Made by a program: the position numbers and the translations under genes. DNA of 64,000 bases, from the NCBI RefSeq assembly GCF_004379255.2, contig NC_056036.1:42805576-42869575 (forward strand), in the 5' to 3' direction. This document shows, one piece after another, positions 11,301 to 21,451 of this stretch; within the stretch, counting starts at the first letter, position 1; every line of letters starts with the position of its first letter. This DNA comes from Salvia splendens (lineage: Eukaryota; Streptophyta; Magnoliopsida; Lamiales; Lamiaceae). Below the pieces are notes generated by a model, which saw only the letters and a program-made list of their open reading frames with translations, was not told the DNA's origin and did not search any database.

Positions 11301-12580
11301 CTCAACCTGCTTTAGGATAACCTGGTTTGGATAGAGGAACACATTTTCCCAAAGTTTTGTTACTTATATCATTCTATCGTAGAGTGGTTTAAGTGTCATA
11401 AATTTTGAGATTTTTGGCTATAATGTGCATTGTTTCTGTTTCACCAATTACCACTGTGCAGAAAACATACTCTTATGAGATAGGCAGTGTTGACTTATTG
11501 TTTTTGTTAATACTACTATATTGGAGATACATACACTCTCTAATAGTTTCTATACTGAAAATTGTCGAGGGTGTAAATTACTGCATCTCTTGGAAAAACA
11601 TTAGGCGAGAGAGCAAATTGCCATTCTAAGAATGTGTGATTGCTGTTGATGAAGAATATACTTCTATCTAAAAGTGTTGTAACTTGTAAATTATAGTACT
11701 ATGTTAGATTATTTTCATAATTTCGGCATCTTAAATTATGAACACTTATAAATTTCCCTCCAACTACCTAGGCTACATAATGTATCATTATATCTCGTCC
11801 CAAGTGTTTTATCATCTTCATAGATCTTCTCAAAGCTAAACCAGCACATACCATGTCCTTCCATGCCTTTTCACGATAGTGTGAATATCATATGAGATAT
11901 ACTCTGTAGTTTCTCCAGTTTGCAGTGAGTTTTGAGTTTTGAGTTTGCCTTTGCATATGCTTCATTGATATCTAAAAGCTCCCATCAGATTAATTAACTA
12001 AAAGCCACGACGATCTTTCCCCAAGTGACTTGATTTCTCTCATCTTATATTTTACTCGATGGAGATTTCAAGATGCTCGTGATATGACTTTTGTGAGGTT
12101 TCTCTGTGTTCTTCAATGTTGTGTGTGATTATCCTCCATAGAAAGTTCAACATCTTATTGGGCTTGAGGTCTTTGTGGTCATACTGATATCTTTTACAAC
12201 TTTGAAGGTCGAAACGTTAAATATTCACCTCTGTATTATCTATCACTGTTACTGAAATCAACTGAGGACTTGATTCCTCCAATTCTTTTGATTATGTTTG
12301 TGTGTGTTGGAGGGATGAGGTGCATTACCGTAGAATCAGAACTTAAATTGGACTGTTTTACCCGTTGCAGGCTGAAAGTGCGATTGCAGCGTTGAACTGC
12401 AGTGGAGCTGTGTTGGGATCATTGCCTATAAGGTTGGGCATTCTCTAACATCCCTGCACCCATTACTATAACCCTACCTTTTTTCACGGTCGATTAACGC
12501 TACAGAATTTTAACGCTTCCAGGGTAAGCCCATCAAAAACTCCTGTCCGGCCCCGGGCACCCCGTCAATCCATGCACTGA
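8308..12580 (+). CDS. polyadenylate-binding protein-interacting protein (CID9-12 type): PAM2 motif plus two RRMs
   Basis: Ten exons join in phase: 8308-8757, 9357-9467, 9557-9601, 9693-9765, 9850-9962, 10063-10122, 10207-10254, 10350-10418, 12371-12432, 12523-12580 (about 362 aa). The N-terminal 80 residues are His/Gln-rich and acidic. A PAM2 motif (SKLNPMAEEFVPPS, about 88-101) should bind the MLLE domain of cytoplasmic poly(A)-binding protein. A basic KRR-containing stretch (about 157-170) may be a nuclear signal. RRM1 (about 177-250) has RTVYVSDID and LRFAFVEF. RRM2 (about 273-347) has RTIYCTNID and RISFVEF. The C-terminus is SPSKTPVRPRAPRQSMH. This layout is diagnostic of the plant CID8-13 family, thought to act in mRNA translation or stability. 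The 1.95-kb intron 8 is far longer than the others. Confidence 0.95.
8708..9260 (+). repeat. tandem duplication of the exon 1 end and intron 1 (offset about 305 bp)
   Basis: The stretch from CAGCAC at 8710 (inside exon 1) through the donor into intron 1 recurs from 9015 with small changes, ending in a shared GATTGGGTAATATGTTCTC block. The second copy keeps the coding-like segment but its donor is changed (GGTCAGT to GGTTATT), so splicing should use the first copy. Confidence 0.8.
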
Positions 12581-13076
12581 TCCGACAGATGTCATCTATT
12601 ATCCCCTATGTATACATAGTTACATGGTAGATCCAGATACTCTGTGGTATCTATGTGTTTTTTTTTTCCGTCCACGCATACGCTGGTCGTCTCACCTGTA
12701 TTGGATAATTATGGTCGACCGTTAAGCTAGTAGAGTACGGCCATTTTTTAGGGTGATTGTGACCTTGAAAGGAAACTCCTCCTTTCACATTGCAGAAAAC
12801 CAATCATATCATGAGCAGCCTGGAATTGATCTTGTTGCACTATGTTTTAGTAATATGTTTGCTTCAGTTGATCCCATTTTTGAAGTACTCGTGCTCGACG
12901 CTTTCGTCTTTCGTTTGGCTTGGACGACGACTACACGTGGACTTCGAGGAATGTCGAAAAGCATATTGGTTTTGTGTTTCCCCCACTTTGATTTCAGATT
13001 GCCCAGGAATTGAATGAACAGAGTTGAGTTTTTTCAGTTATCATGGAAGTTTGTAGCAATGATGTGTTTGGGAGAA

Positions 13077-13082
13077 ATAAAG
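13077..13082 (+). terminator. polyadenylation signal AATAAA of the CID-type gene
   Basis: AATAAA lies 497 bp after the stop codon, in a T/G-rich 3' context. The coding strand becomes A-rich repeat DNA immediately afterwards. An earlier cleavage site is possible. Confidence 0.45.
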
Positions 13083-13129
13083 AAAAAGATTTGTTTTTTT
13101 AATAGTCAAAATGATTAAGAGTATGTGAA

Positions 13130-13500
13130 GCATCAAACGAAAATAAAAATAAATGTGGGAATACAAAGAAAAGTAAAATTAAAATGAACAAGTTTGCTAA
13201 GACAGAAAAAACAAAATTGAAATAAAAAAATAAAAATAAATGTTGAGAATACAAAGACAACTAAAATCAAAATAACCAAGTTTGCAAAGACAGAGAAAAC
13301 AAAATAGTACACTATTAAATTAAGAGAGAAAATAAAAAATTAGATGAACAAGTCTGCAAAGACAAAAAAACAAGACTAAAACAATAAAAGACAGAAAACA
13401 AAATGGTATAAAATCAAGAGATAGAAAATAAATAAATTAGATGAACAAGTTTGCAACGATAAAAAAACAAAACTAAAACAATAAAAGACAGAAAAAAACA
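13130..13500. repeat. degenerate A-rich tandem repeat (units about 80-95 bp)
   Basis: A GAACAAGTTTGCAAAGACAG-like core recurs four times, near 13183, 13268, 13347 and 13442, in A-rich sequence with AAAACAAAATNGTA and ATAAAAGACAGAAAA blocks. It runs up to the tRNA-like sequence at 13504. Confidence 0.65.
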
Positions 13501-13503
13501 AAT

Positions 13504-13583
13504 GTTGAGAGTGGAATTTGAACCTTAATTCTTTCAGACCAGAACCTTAATCTGGCACCTTAGACCAACTAGGCCATCTCAAC
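13504..13583 (-). pseudogene. tRNA-Leu (anticodon AAG) pseudogene
   Basis: On the minus strand an 80-nt sequence folds like tRNA-Leu. It has a perfect 7-bp acceptor stem (GTTGAGA / TCTCAAC), an A-box-like TGGCCTAGTTGG, and a perfect anticodon stem (CCAGA / TCTGG) with loop TTAAGGT, giving anticodon AAG. The B box GGTTCAAATTCC is partly kept, but the T-stem pairs at only two of five positions and the variable arm is degraded. It is probably a dead gene or a tRNA-derived repeat. Confidence 0.7.
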
Positions 13584-15212
13584 TTTGTGATAAGGTATCA
13601 TAGTCTAAAATATACTTTAAATTAAAATTTATATATGTGTGAAATACTTATACTCCCATCTATGGAGGAAAGTTGAGTGGCCTATGTTTTTGGGGAAGTG
13701 TCATAGTGAGGTGCACTAGTATGGGCATCGCCTTTGCCCCTCAGACGCTAACATGACCTCAACGCGAACGGAGAGAATAGATTATGCGACAAGAAAACAC
13801 GGAATCAACTTTGACCCTATTTTGTTGAGTATGTATAAGCACGATTCGACAGTGATTAGTGATTTAAAATTATGTTTTATATTTATTTTTCATTTTAAAT
13901 TTGAATCAACATGTCGTTGTATATTTTATACCGTATGTATATTCGTTTAATATAACAAAAATATAAATTATGATATACTTATAGAAAAAATGTTGGTAGA
14001 AAAATGAAAAATACATTTGACTGTATATATATTTATATGGTGAAATCCAAATGGACCACCGTCTGTGGGATTCGTTTGGGATTTGATAGCTACCACCCGA
14101 AAGGAAACAGGTATTGCCTCCCCACACTCACATTTAATCATTATTTTATTTTTTATTCATTTCAATAATAAATAATAGTAATGTCACTTCTTTGTATTCA
14201 AATTTATTGACTACCTCCGAAAATTGATTAAATAATAATATGCAAAACTATAGCAATGCCTTTCCATTAACCTAAAAATAAAAATGACCACATCTTCATC
14301 AATGCACTCTTGAAGAAACAAAAAATTTGAGTTCTCCAAATTTAAGAGAATAGATATTTTAAATAACAAGTATCATTGAATCGATTTGCACAGGGTAAAA
14401 ATATAACTGGACAATTTAACTTGTGCTATCAAAGCCTTTTGCCACTCATCTTCTCCAATTCCATACTTAGCATACCCTGCAAAGTAAATAAAGCAACTCA
14501 ATATGGAATCTTGTAACCACAAGGCTTTTCAAGGCTAAGAGTTCAGACAAACATCATATATTGATGTCCCGGGTTTTAACAAATGTGACGAATGTGGACA
14601 GAAAAGTTGAAATGTGGATAAAGTAAATAAATGAAGAAAGAATAAAATAGATAAACAAAGAGATGGTAAAGAGTACCAGATAGAATTTGTTTTTTGGGAT
14701 ACGACTCAACTATAATGGTACCGAAGGAGTATTTGCTTTTTAATTATATAAAAAGTAAAATGAATTAGTGGTATGTAAGACCATACTACCAAATAATGTA
14801 AAAGTGAAATGGAGCATGTAATGATGGACGTCCCAAAGTGACATGTAATGATGGATGAAGGGAGTATGTTTAAAGTTCATTTTTAGCTCTTTTACACTTA
14901 CATCCTATACATTAGTGTTGAGTGTCAAAAGATGTGTTGAGGAAAAACAAAAACCACTAATCCATCAAGAACACAATGTTCCACCACAAAGTTATAGACC
15001 AGAAGTAAATCATAAACTTGACTGGTCTAGACCGACGCTAACGAATTGTCTTTAACATAAAGCAATGATTCAGTGATAGTGATGAAGTGACACTGGTTGA
15101 TGTCAAAAGCTGGGTAGTGGAACTAGATGGACCTTGACGAAAACATGCAAGACAATATAGGAAGAGTCTTAAACATAAAAAAAAGTTAACCTTTTCCAAA
15201 GAAGAATGATTA
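13584..15212. other. intergenic DNA, no gene seen
   Basis: AT-rich. The short open frames here have no protein-like composition. The stretch 14690-14870 ends in GGATGAAGGGAGTA, which may be a worn Stowaway MITE end, but no matching left terminus was found. The last part is the 3' flank of the minus-strand coiled-coil gene. Confidence 0.5.
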
Positions 15213-18200
15213 CTATCTTCTCACATTTGACACAGCCCCAACTGCCCTGAAATATTCCACAAGATTATATTCAGAACCAAGTAAATTACAAAAAGTTCAG
15301 AAAAAATCTTAGAATACCTTTGTTGTTTCCCAGCTGAACTCATTCCAGACCTCCCATGAGATCCACCCTTGCCAACTGGCCGCAGCGTAGAACGGCCAAG
15401 TTCAGTCTCATTACCATTCGGCTCCACTTGATCTTTGGCTTTGCTCAAAATTTTGACATTTGATGTTCCTACAGGGACACGGAGTGAACCACCGTTTACA
15501 TTCTGGCTCTGCGCAGCTGAGAACTGAGAAGCATGGTCATTCACATTCAAAGGTCTAGGAGCACCAAACTCATTAAAGCTGGTCTTGTCAACATTTGCGT
15601 GAGACAAGTCAGGAGGTGAGGCCTTCTTCAGTCGGTGGGACTGAGCCATGGGAGTGACTGCTACAGAAGGCAACAATGACAAGTATGATGATGGAGCTGC
15701 AGCAGCGGCTGCAGCAACTTTGGCAACTGCCGCTGAGGCTGCTATGGTTTCCTGTGCCCCTTCATGAAGCTGAATGTAGTCGCCCTCAATAAAAAACAGC
15801 TGAGATAATCCAAAGAGAGAAAACATTAGCAAATACCATTAGAAGAAGTCAAATTACAGAAACCAACAAGAAGAAAGAGGTATACCTCAGGATGACCAGC
15901 TACAAAATCATCAAGCTTTCCATACTTCCTTTTGTAATCATGCCAGTGAAGTGGGGCGAGCATTTTCCCAAGTCTATTTGGAAGCTGTTCCAGGCAGGCC
16001 ATGACAATCATGTATCATTGTTGACTTATCATTATGAGTTTATATTATTTAAAGTCAAACATTCAATGCATCTATTAATTCACTAACCGTTGAACTAATC
16101 CTAATTCTGCCACCAGAGCCTATTGTGCGAGCTATAGATGCCAATAATACTCTTTCATCCAGTAGAAAACTTTCTGCAGTGTTTGCCGTGATACTCTTCT
16201 GCCCAGCAGATACAGATGCATCAGCCATATCAGTAGTTGAGCCATTATTTGTGGTTTTCTCACTGAAATTCTGAACATTAGCAACTCTTTCTGATGACGC
16301 CAGGCCAGCATGATCAGGATTTTCCATTGGGTTCCTGTTTCCCGTTCCATGATCATGAACATGGTTAACTTGTTCCTCCTGTGGTTGTATTATAATGAGA
16401 CGATCTCTCAATTCCATTATGACCATTAAAAAAGAAAACAAAAGGTGGGTGAATGCTAAATATTAAGCTTTATCCAAACCTTAGTGTCGTTGCCATGTTC
16501 TAGATGATCCAAACTAAGCGCGCTTCGAAAATGGGAAGACACTTGCTGAAGGCTCTCTGGAGATTGTGTATTATCATAACCTTTTCCGATGGAGTCGAGA
16601 ATCTGTAAAAGGTTAATTCAATGTGATAAATCAAAGGACTTGACAATCAGTAGAAAAAACAAGTTGCTGGAGTATCCTAATGAGCCATATACCTTGCCAT
16701 CTCCATTTGCTGATGGGATTGAATCAGCAGCTAATCCTCGGCTGATATTTGAATCCAAAGTATTCACGTGAAGAATCTGATCATTCCCAGAGGCTTCGTA
16801 GTCAATATTAGATTGAATTTTCACCACATTTTGTTCGGTTTCTTGATTATATTGATTAGGGGTAGGAACATGTTGGCCATCTGGTTGACCCTTAAACATT
16901 TTGAAACAAAGAATACTTCAACTACCTAACTGGTGAAATTCTTGAAACCAAGGCAACATAATAGTATTACACTTACTTACCTGCTGCCAGTTTTGAACAG
17001 AGGGCAACGTGGATACTGAGTGAAAATGAGATTGCATAACATGTGAAGGGTGAGGAACACCTTGTTGATGCATTACAAATGGATGCAAAGCAGTCACTTG
17101 TCCTGGTTGAGCATAGGGTGGCATGCCAAGAAGGGGTGTAGGACCAAAGGCAACAACTTGAACATTGTCTGCCTGATGAAGAAAAAAAAAGGTAATGAGA
17201 ACCACAACAAACATTAGTCTGTGGTAAAAAGTTCACACAAGGGGTCCTCCACATAGTGGGGCTATAATCCAATATGGTAATATGTCGTTCACAGCATGTC
17301 CACAAACCCGTACACAAATAAATTAAAAAGCACAAAATCAGTTCCCAATACCAAAACAGTAAAAACCAATTGACACCAAATTTGAATGTAAGCTAAGGAG
17401 AAAGGATCACATCAGGAAAAGAGCACAAGGATGAAAGACACTTTAGACAAGGAAATATGATATGAGGCTGCCAATGGCAATGGTCCTAGCCCTAGCGCTT
17501 AGAGTTAACAAACAATAACCTCTAAAATGAATGTACACAGGCAGACCAGAGTACAAAACAAATTATTAGGAAAATACCTGTGTTGACGTGTTTCCACCAG
17601 AAACTTCAAATTTTCCATTTTGTAGGCTGCCAATATTTGTAGTCTGTGAACCATTACTATGCACTTCTTGCTGGCCACCGTTGCCATTTTCAGGTGTAGA
17701 AGCAGTAATCACATTTTTATGGGAGATATTAGAACCATCCATGTTGCTTCCAGTCTTCTCTCTAACATCAACCAATTCAAGCTGGAGCTGTTGTATATGC
17801 AAATGAAGCCTTTCCATCTCACCCAACTGAGATAAGGAGAAATGTTAGTTTCTAATGAAAAGAAAAAGTATCTGGATCGCTCATTTGTGGCTTAGTCACC
17901 TGTCTTTGACAAGCAAGCCAGAGTTGATTATAATGTTCTGTACGTTCTCGCAGCTCAGCTTGTAAACTGTGGTAAGTGGTTGAATGTAAAGCATCCAATT
18001 CCTGTGCATGAGTAATCCAGGCTTGTGCTTCTCGTAACTGCTCCTCTTTAAAGATAAGGGTTTCTTGGGCTTTCCTATTCTGAATAGACACAAACCATAA
18101 GTATACAGCCAACCAGTTTTAACCATTGCAGGTCTATTTCTTTTTATACATAAATATATTTTTTAGACAGTAACCCATTTATATCCGTGACAATATCTCT

Positions 18201-19763
18201 CAAGAACAGTGCATTACACTGACTGAACCAAATGATGTTCTTATAAGGAATAAACAGATTGTCCTTTATGTCTCTTCGATTTGATGATTATAATATCTAT
18301 AAGCAATTATCATGATTCATGAAATATAATGTTAATTAACCAACATTACTGGCTTAAGAACAAAAATGGACAAACCTGTTCTTGCAACTCCATGACCAGG
18401 CGATCTTTCTCTTGAATATGTTCTTGAAGTTCCCGGATTTGATTAATGTGCTGCAACCTTTCAGCTTCGGAGCTGTCCCTTTCCCTCCTACAAATGAAGC
18501 AAGAATATTATGAGTTCCAAACTCCTTATAAAAAAAGTGAAAAGCTATCATAAAAATGTTACTATTTAGTTCAGAAATAGAGACATGGAAGCAGGAAACA
18601 GCAGGAAGCATCTTCAAGCAATAGCACAACATGAGCTACAAACTTAACCAACTTCAGATCGGTCAATATTCCAGATTTGAAACCAAATCCAAAAATAGCA
18701 TGCAAGAAAGTACCTGTAGCTCTGAATCTCTTTGCTTTGTTCCCTCAAAAGGTCTTCTTTGGCCCAAGCCTGCCGAAAGAAATGAAAATCGCTTAATCCA
18801 ACAAAACCAACAATAAATATAAGCAGTGAAACCCCATTGCAACTTTGCAAGAGAATGAAAGCATAGCAGATTGGAAAACTAACCGCTTCATTGTCCAACC
18901 TAATAGCATGCAGCTCTCTATCCTTATCTTCCATCTTCATCTCCAGCTCACGTATTTTCTGTCCCTTCTCGTGCAGTTGCTCCTAAGAGATTGATAGCAT
19001 TTCTAAATTAGCGAAGAAGATCATCATAAATGGCTACACCACAACAAAGAAAGTCCAAAACCTGCAGTTTAACATTAGCATTTCTGTGCTCTTTGATTTG
19101 AGCATCAAATGTATTGTGAATTCTCGAAATCTCAGATCTCGCAATGTTCTGCGCCCGAAGCTCAATCTCCATATGCTGCAACTCCTCCCTCTGCTTTGCC
19201 ACCTCATGAAGTCTCTGCTGCAAAATATCGTTGTCCAAATCCCCATCAATAGTTACAGAGCAAAAATCCACATCCACCGGCTCCCTCCCATGCTGTACCT
19301 TAAATAACACACATACCAAATCACATCACATCTATTTGCATCACACCAAAAATCCTCATTTGAAACAAAGTTACTACCTCGTATATCAATCTCTCATCAG
19401 ACTGAACTAGCTTCGAACGCTCCAACTCCTGCACAGTACCAAATCAAAACCGTCGGCAAGCTAGCAACAACCCAAACTCGCCACAATATTACGATGCACG
19501 AATCTCAAATCGATAAAAGCCGACGCAAGCACATATTTATGAATAACGTTGTCCAATTCAATTTTTACCTAGAAATAAAATGCAGAACGCGAAAAAACAT
19601 TCAATTAAAAAAAATAAACACAATGCGAGATGATTTCCACCTCATTCGCGGAGTTTCGAGCGGATTGCTCCGACACAACGCGCCACTCCTTGCGGGAGGG
19701 AGCTGGCGGCATCGCGAATCCGCCATTCCGCGCGGCGGCGGGGGCGGGGGCCGGCACCTCCAT
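15213..19763 (-). CDS. large coiled-coil protein with conserved C-terminal block (841 aa)
   Basis: Fifteen exons join in phase: 19763-19641, 19428-19378, 19298-19062, 18982-18884, 18769-18714, 18487-18376, 18079-17900, 17826-17578, 17172-16981, 16890-16693, 16602-16480, 16378-16088, 15984-15886, 15799-15318, 15246-15213. After an Ala/Pro-rich start (MEVPAPAPAA), residues about 40-320 are heptad-rich coiled coil (LHEVAKQREELQHMEIELR, REAQAWITHAQELDALHSTT). Residues about 380-630 are polar and disordered, rich in Asn/Gln/Ser. Residues about 638-700 form a compact block (HWHDYKRKYGKLDDFVAGHPE, then IEGDYIQLHEGAQ) running into a poly-Ala helix. The tail ends RAVGAVSNVRR. I recall this block from an uncharacterised plant family sometimes labelled 'afadin/alpha-actinin-binding' (At5g57410-like), unverified. 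The HPELF...GDY pattern loosely recalls winged-helix LOTUS domains. Function unknown; a scaffold role is only an inference. Confidence 0.85.
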
Positions 19764-21125
19764 TGACGCGATGCTGAATCACTTCCTTTTCCCCAATTAA
19801 ATCGCTAATTCCTCATTTAAACCCTAACGAGATTAGGGAAGAAGTGGCGGTCAACGAAGAGTTGAAATCGAGCGATGAAATCGTCTGCACTTTTTGACAG
19901 TGGAGTTTGGGAGATTGATTTTGGGGTGGTTTGGTGAATTAAAGACTTTTATAGGACTTAAAGTGAAAGTAGCATAACTCTTTTGGGAAAGGGAGAGAGC
20001 CATATTTGGAATTTATTGCAAATGAATGGGAAAAATATATCGAAAAATATAGATTAACCGTGTTTATCCTACTGAAAAAATATCAATAAGTTGGACTTTT
20101 GATATCTTGTAAATTTTGATACGATATGATAACACATACCAGTAGATTTTGGTATCGTAACGAAATGTACACTGAACATTTAGTATATCGCACATTGTTC
20201 GAGATTTTGGTAACTTGCGATACAGATATACACCGATGATAATATATATATCCAAATTTTATATTATACTATGAAACAAATTTTTGGCATAGTGGTATTT
20301 TGGTATGTCATTCCGAATTGGATATATTGTAAAACACGGTACATTGAATTCTTGTATGTGTGACTTTGGTATTGAAAATTGATCATATTAAAAATAAATA
20401 TACATAAATAAATTATTAAGGTGATGATATGATAATCACACAAACCAAAACTTTTGGTAAGAACAACCTTGATAAAGTATATTGCATCGAACCAGTCTAT
20501 TTATAGCGCATTTATATGACATTGCAGAGCCTTGAACACGCTATGTGTGTAAGGCACAGCACAGTCAACTATGCACACACGCCAGCCTCAACAAGCGTGT
20601 AGTGCCTATTGCACACATGTGTAGTTAAATATCGATTTTAAATTGGGATTGAGAGTTGTGCAACAAATAATTATATTATAACATTATAAATTAGTACTTT
20701 TTGAAACATTGTTCAATTTTAATGTAATGTGTTTCAAATATAGAAGTTAATTAAGTGAAGCTTTGTACAATTTTAACGCAATGTATTTCAAATTAGTACT
20801 TTGTACATAGATCACTTTTTTTTACCCACCACAAAGATACGTCGAAATCATTTTCAAATATTATCACATTATAAATATACCTTAGTACTTTTTGAAACAT
20901 TGTTCAATTTTAATGTAATGTATTTCAAATATAGAAGTTAATTAAGTGAAGCTTTGTTCAATTTTAACGCAATTATTTGTCTTATACCTTGTATGATAAG
21001 AAATTTTTGCAATCACTATCTAGATTAGTGTGTTATTATGTAATTAATATTATCATAATGTCCTGGACTTGATGTCCCATAGAGTAATAGATATGGGATT
21101 TTTAGAGTAAATATGCTCTCTTTTC
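19764..21125. other. upstream region of the coiled-coil gene and intergenic DNA
   Basis: The first 200 bp are likely the promoter and 5' leader of the minus-strand gene. The rest is AT-rich with no gene seen. A block of about 105 bp (TTAGTACTTTTTGAAACATT through GAAGCTTTGT) occurs at about 20691 and again at 20882, an offset of 191 bp. Confidence 0.5.
20678..20980 (+). repeat. direct repeat of about 105 bp (two copies, 191 bp apart)
   Basis: Copies start near 20685 and 20870 and share TTGAAACATTGTTCAATTTT and ATAGAAGTTAATTAAGTGAA. The intervening piece includes a partial third copy (TTTCAAATTAGTACTTTG). Origin unknown. Confidence 0.7.
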
Positions 21126-21451
21126 TAAGAGCATCCTTAACGCCACGGGCCGGACCGCACCTGGGTCCTGGCCCGCGGCCCCGCGCACTGGAGATGACAA
21201 AGTTGCGGCCCAGGCCGGTCCCGAGGACTCAGTCGCGGCCCAGGGACCGTCCCGGGGTCCGGCCTGCATGGCGTTGCATCGTGACGGGCCGCACGCGATA
21301 AGTCCCGGCCCAGCGTTGGATGCCTTTCGGGCCGGGCCGCAAGTCCCCAACAATTTTGTTTTTTTATTGCCTATATATACTCCATTTTTGCACCATTTTT
21401 TCCACACTTTCTCAATTTCAATCCTCTTATATTACAATATTTTCGGCTTCT

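Noticed and set aside
14690..14870. Stowaway MITE
   Set aside because: Only a right-end-like GAAGGGAGTA is present; no left terminus or TA pair could be matched.
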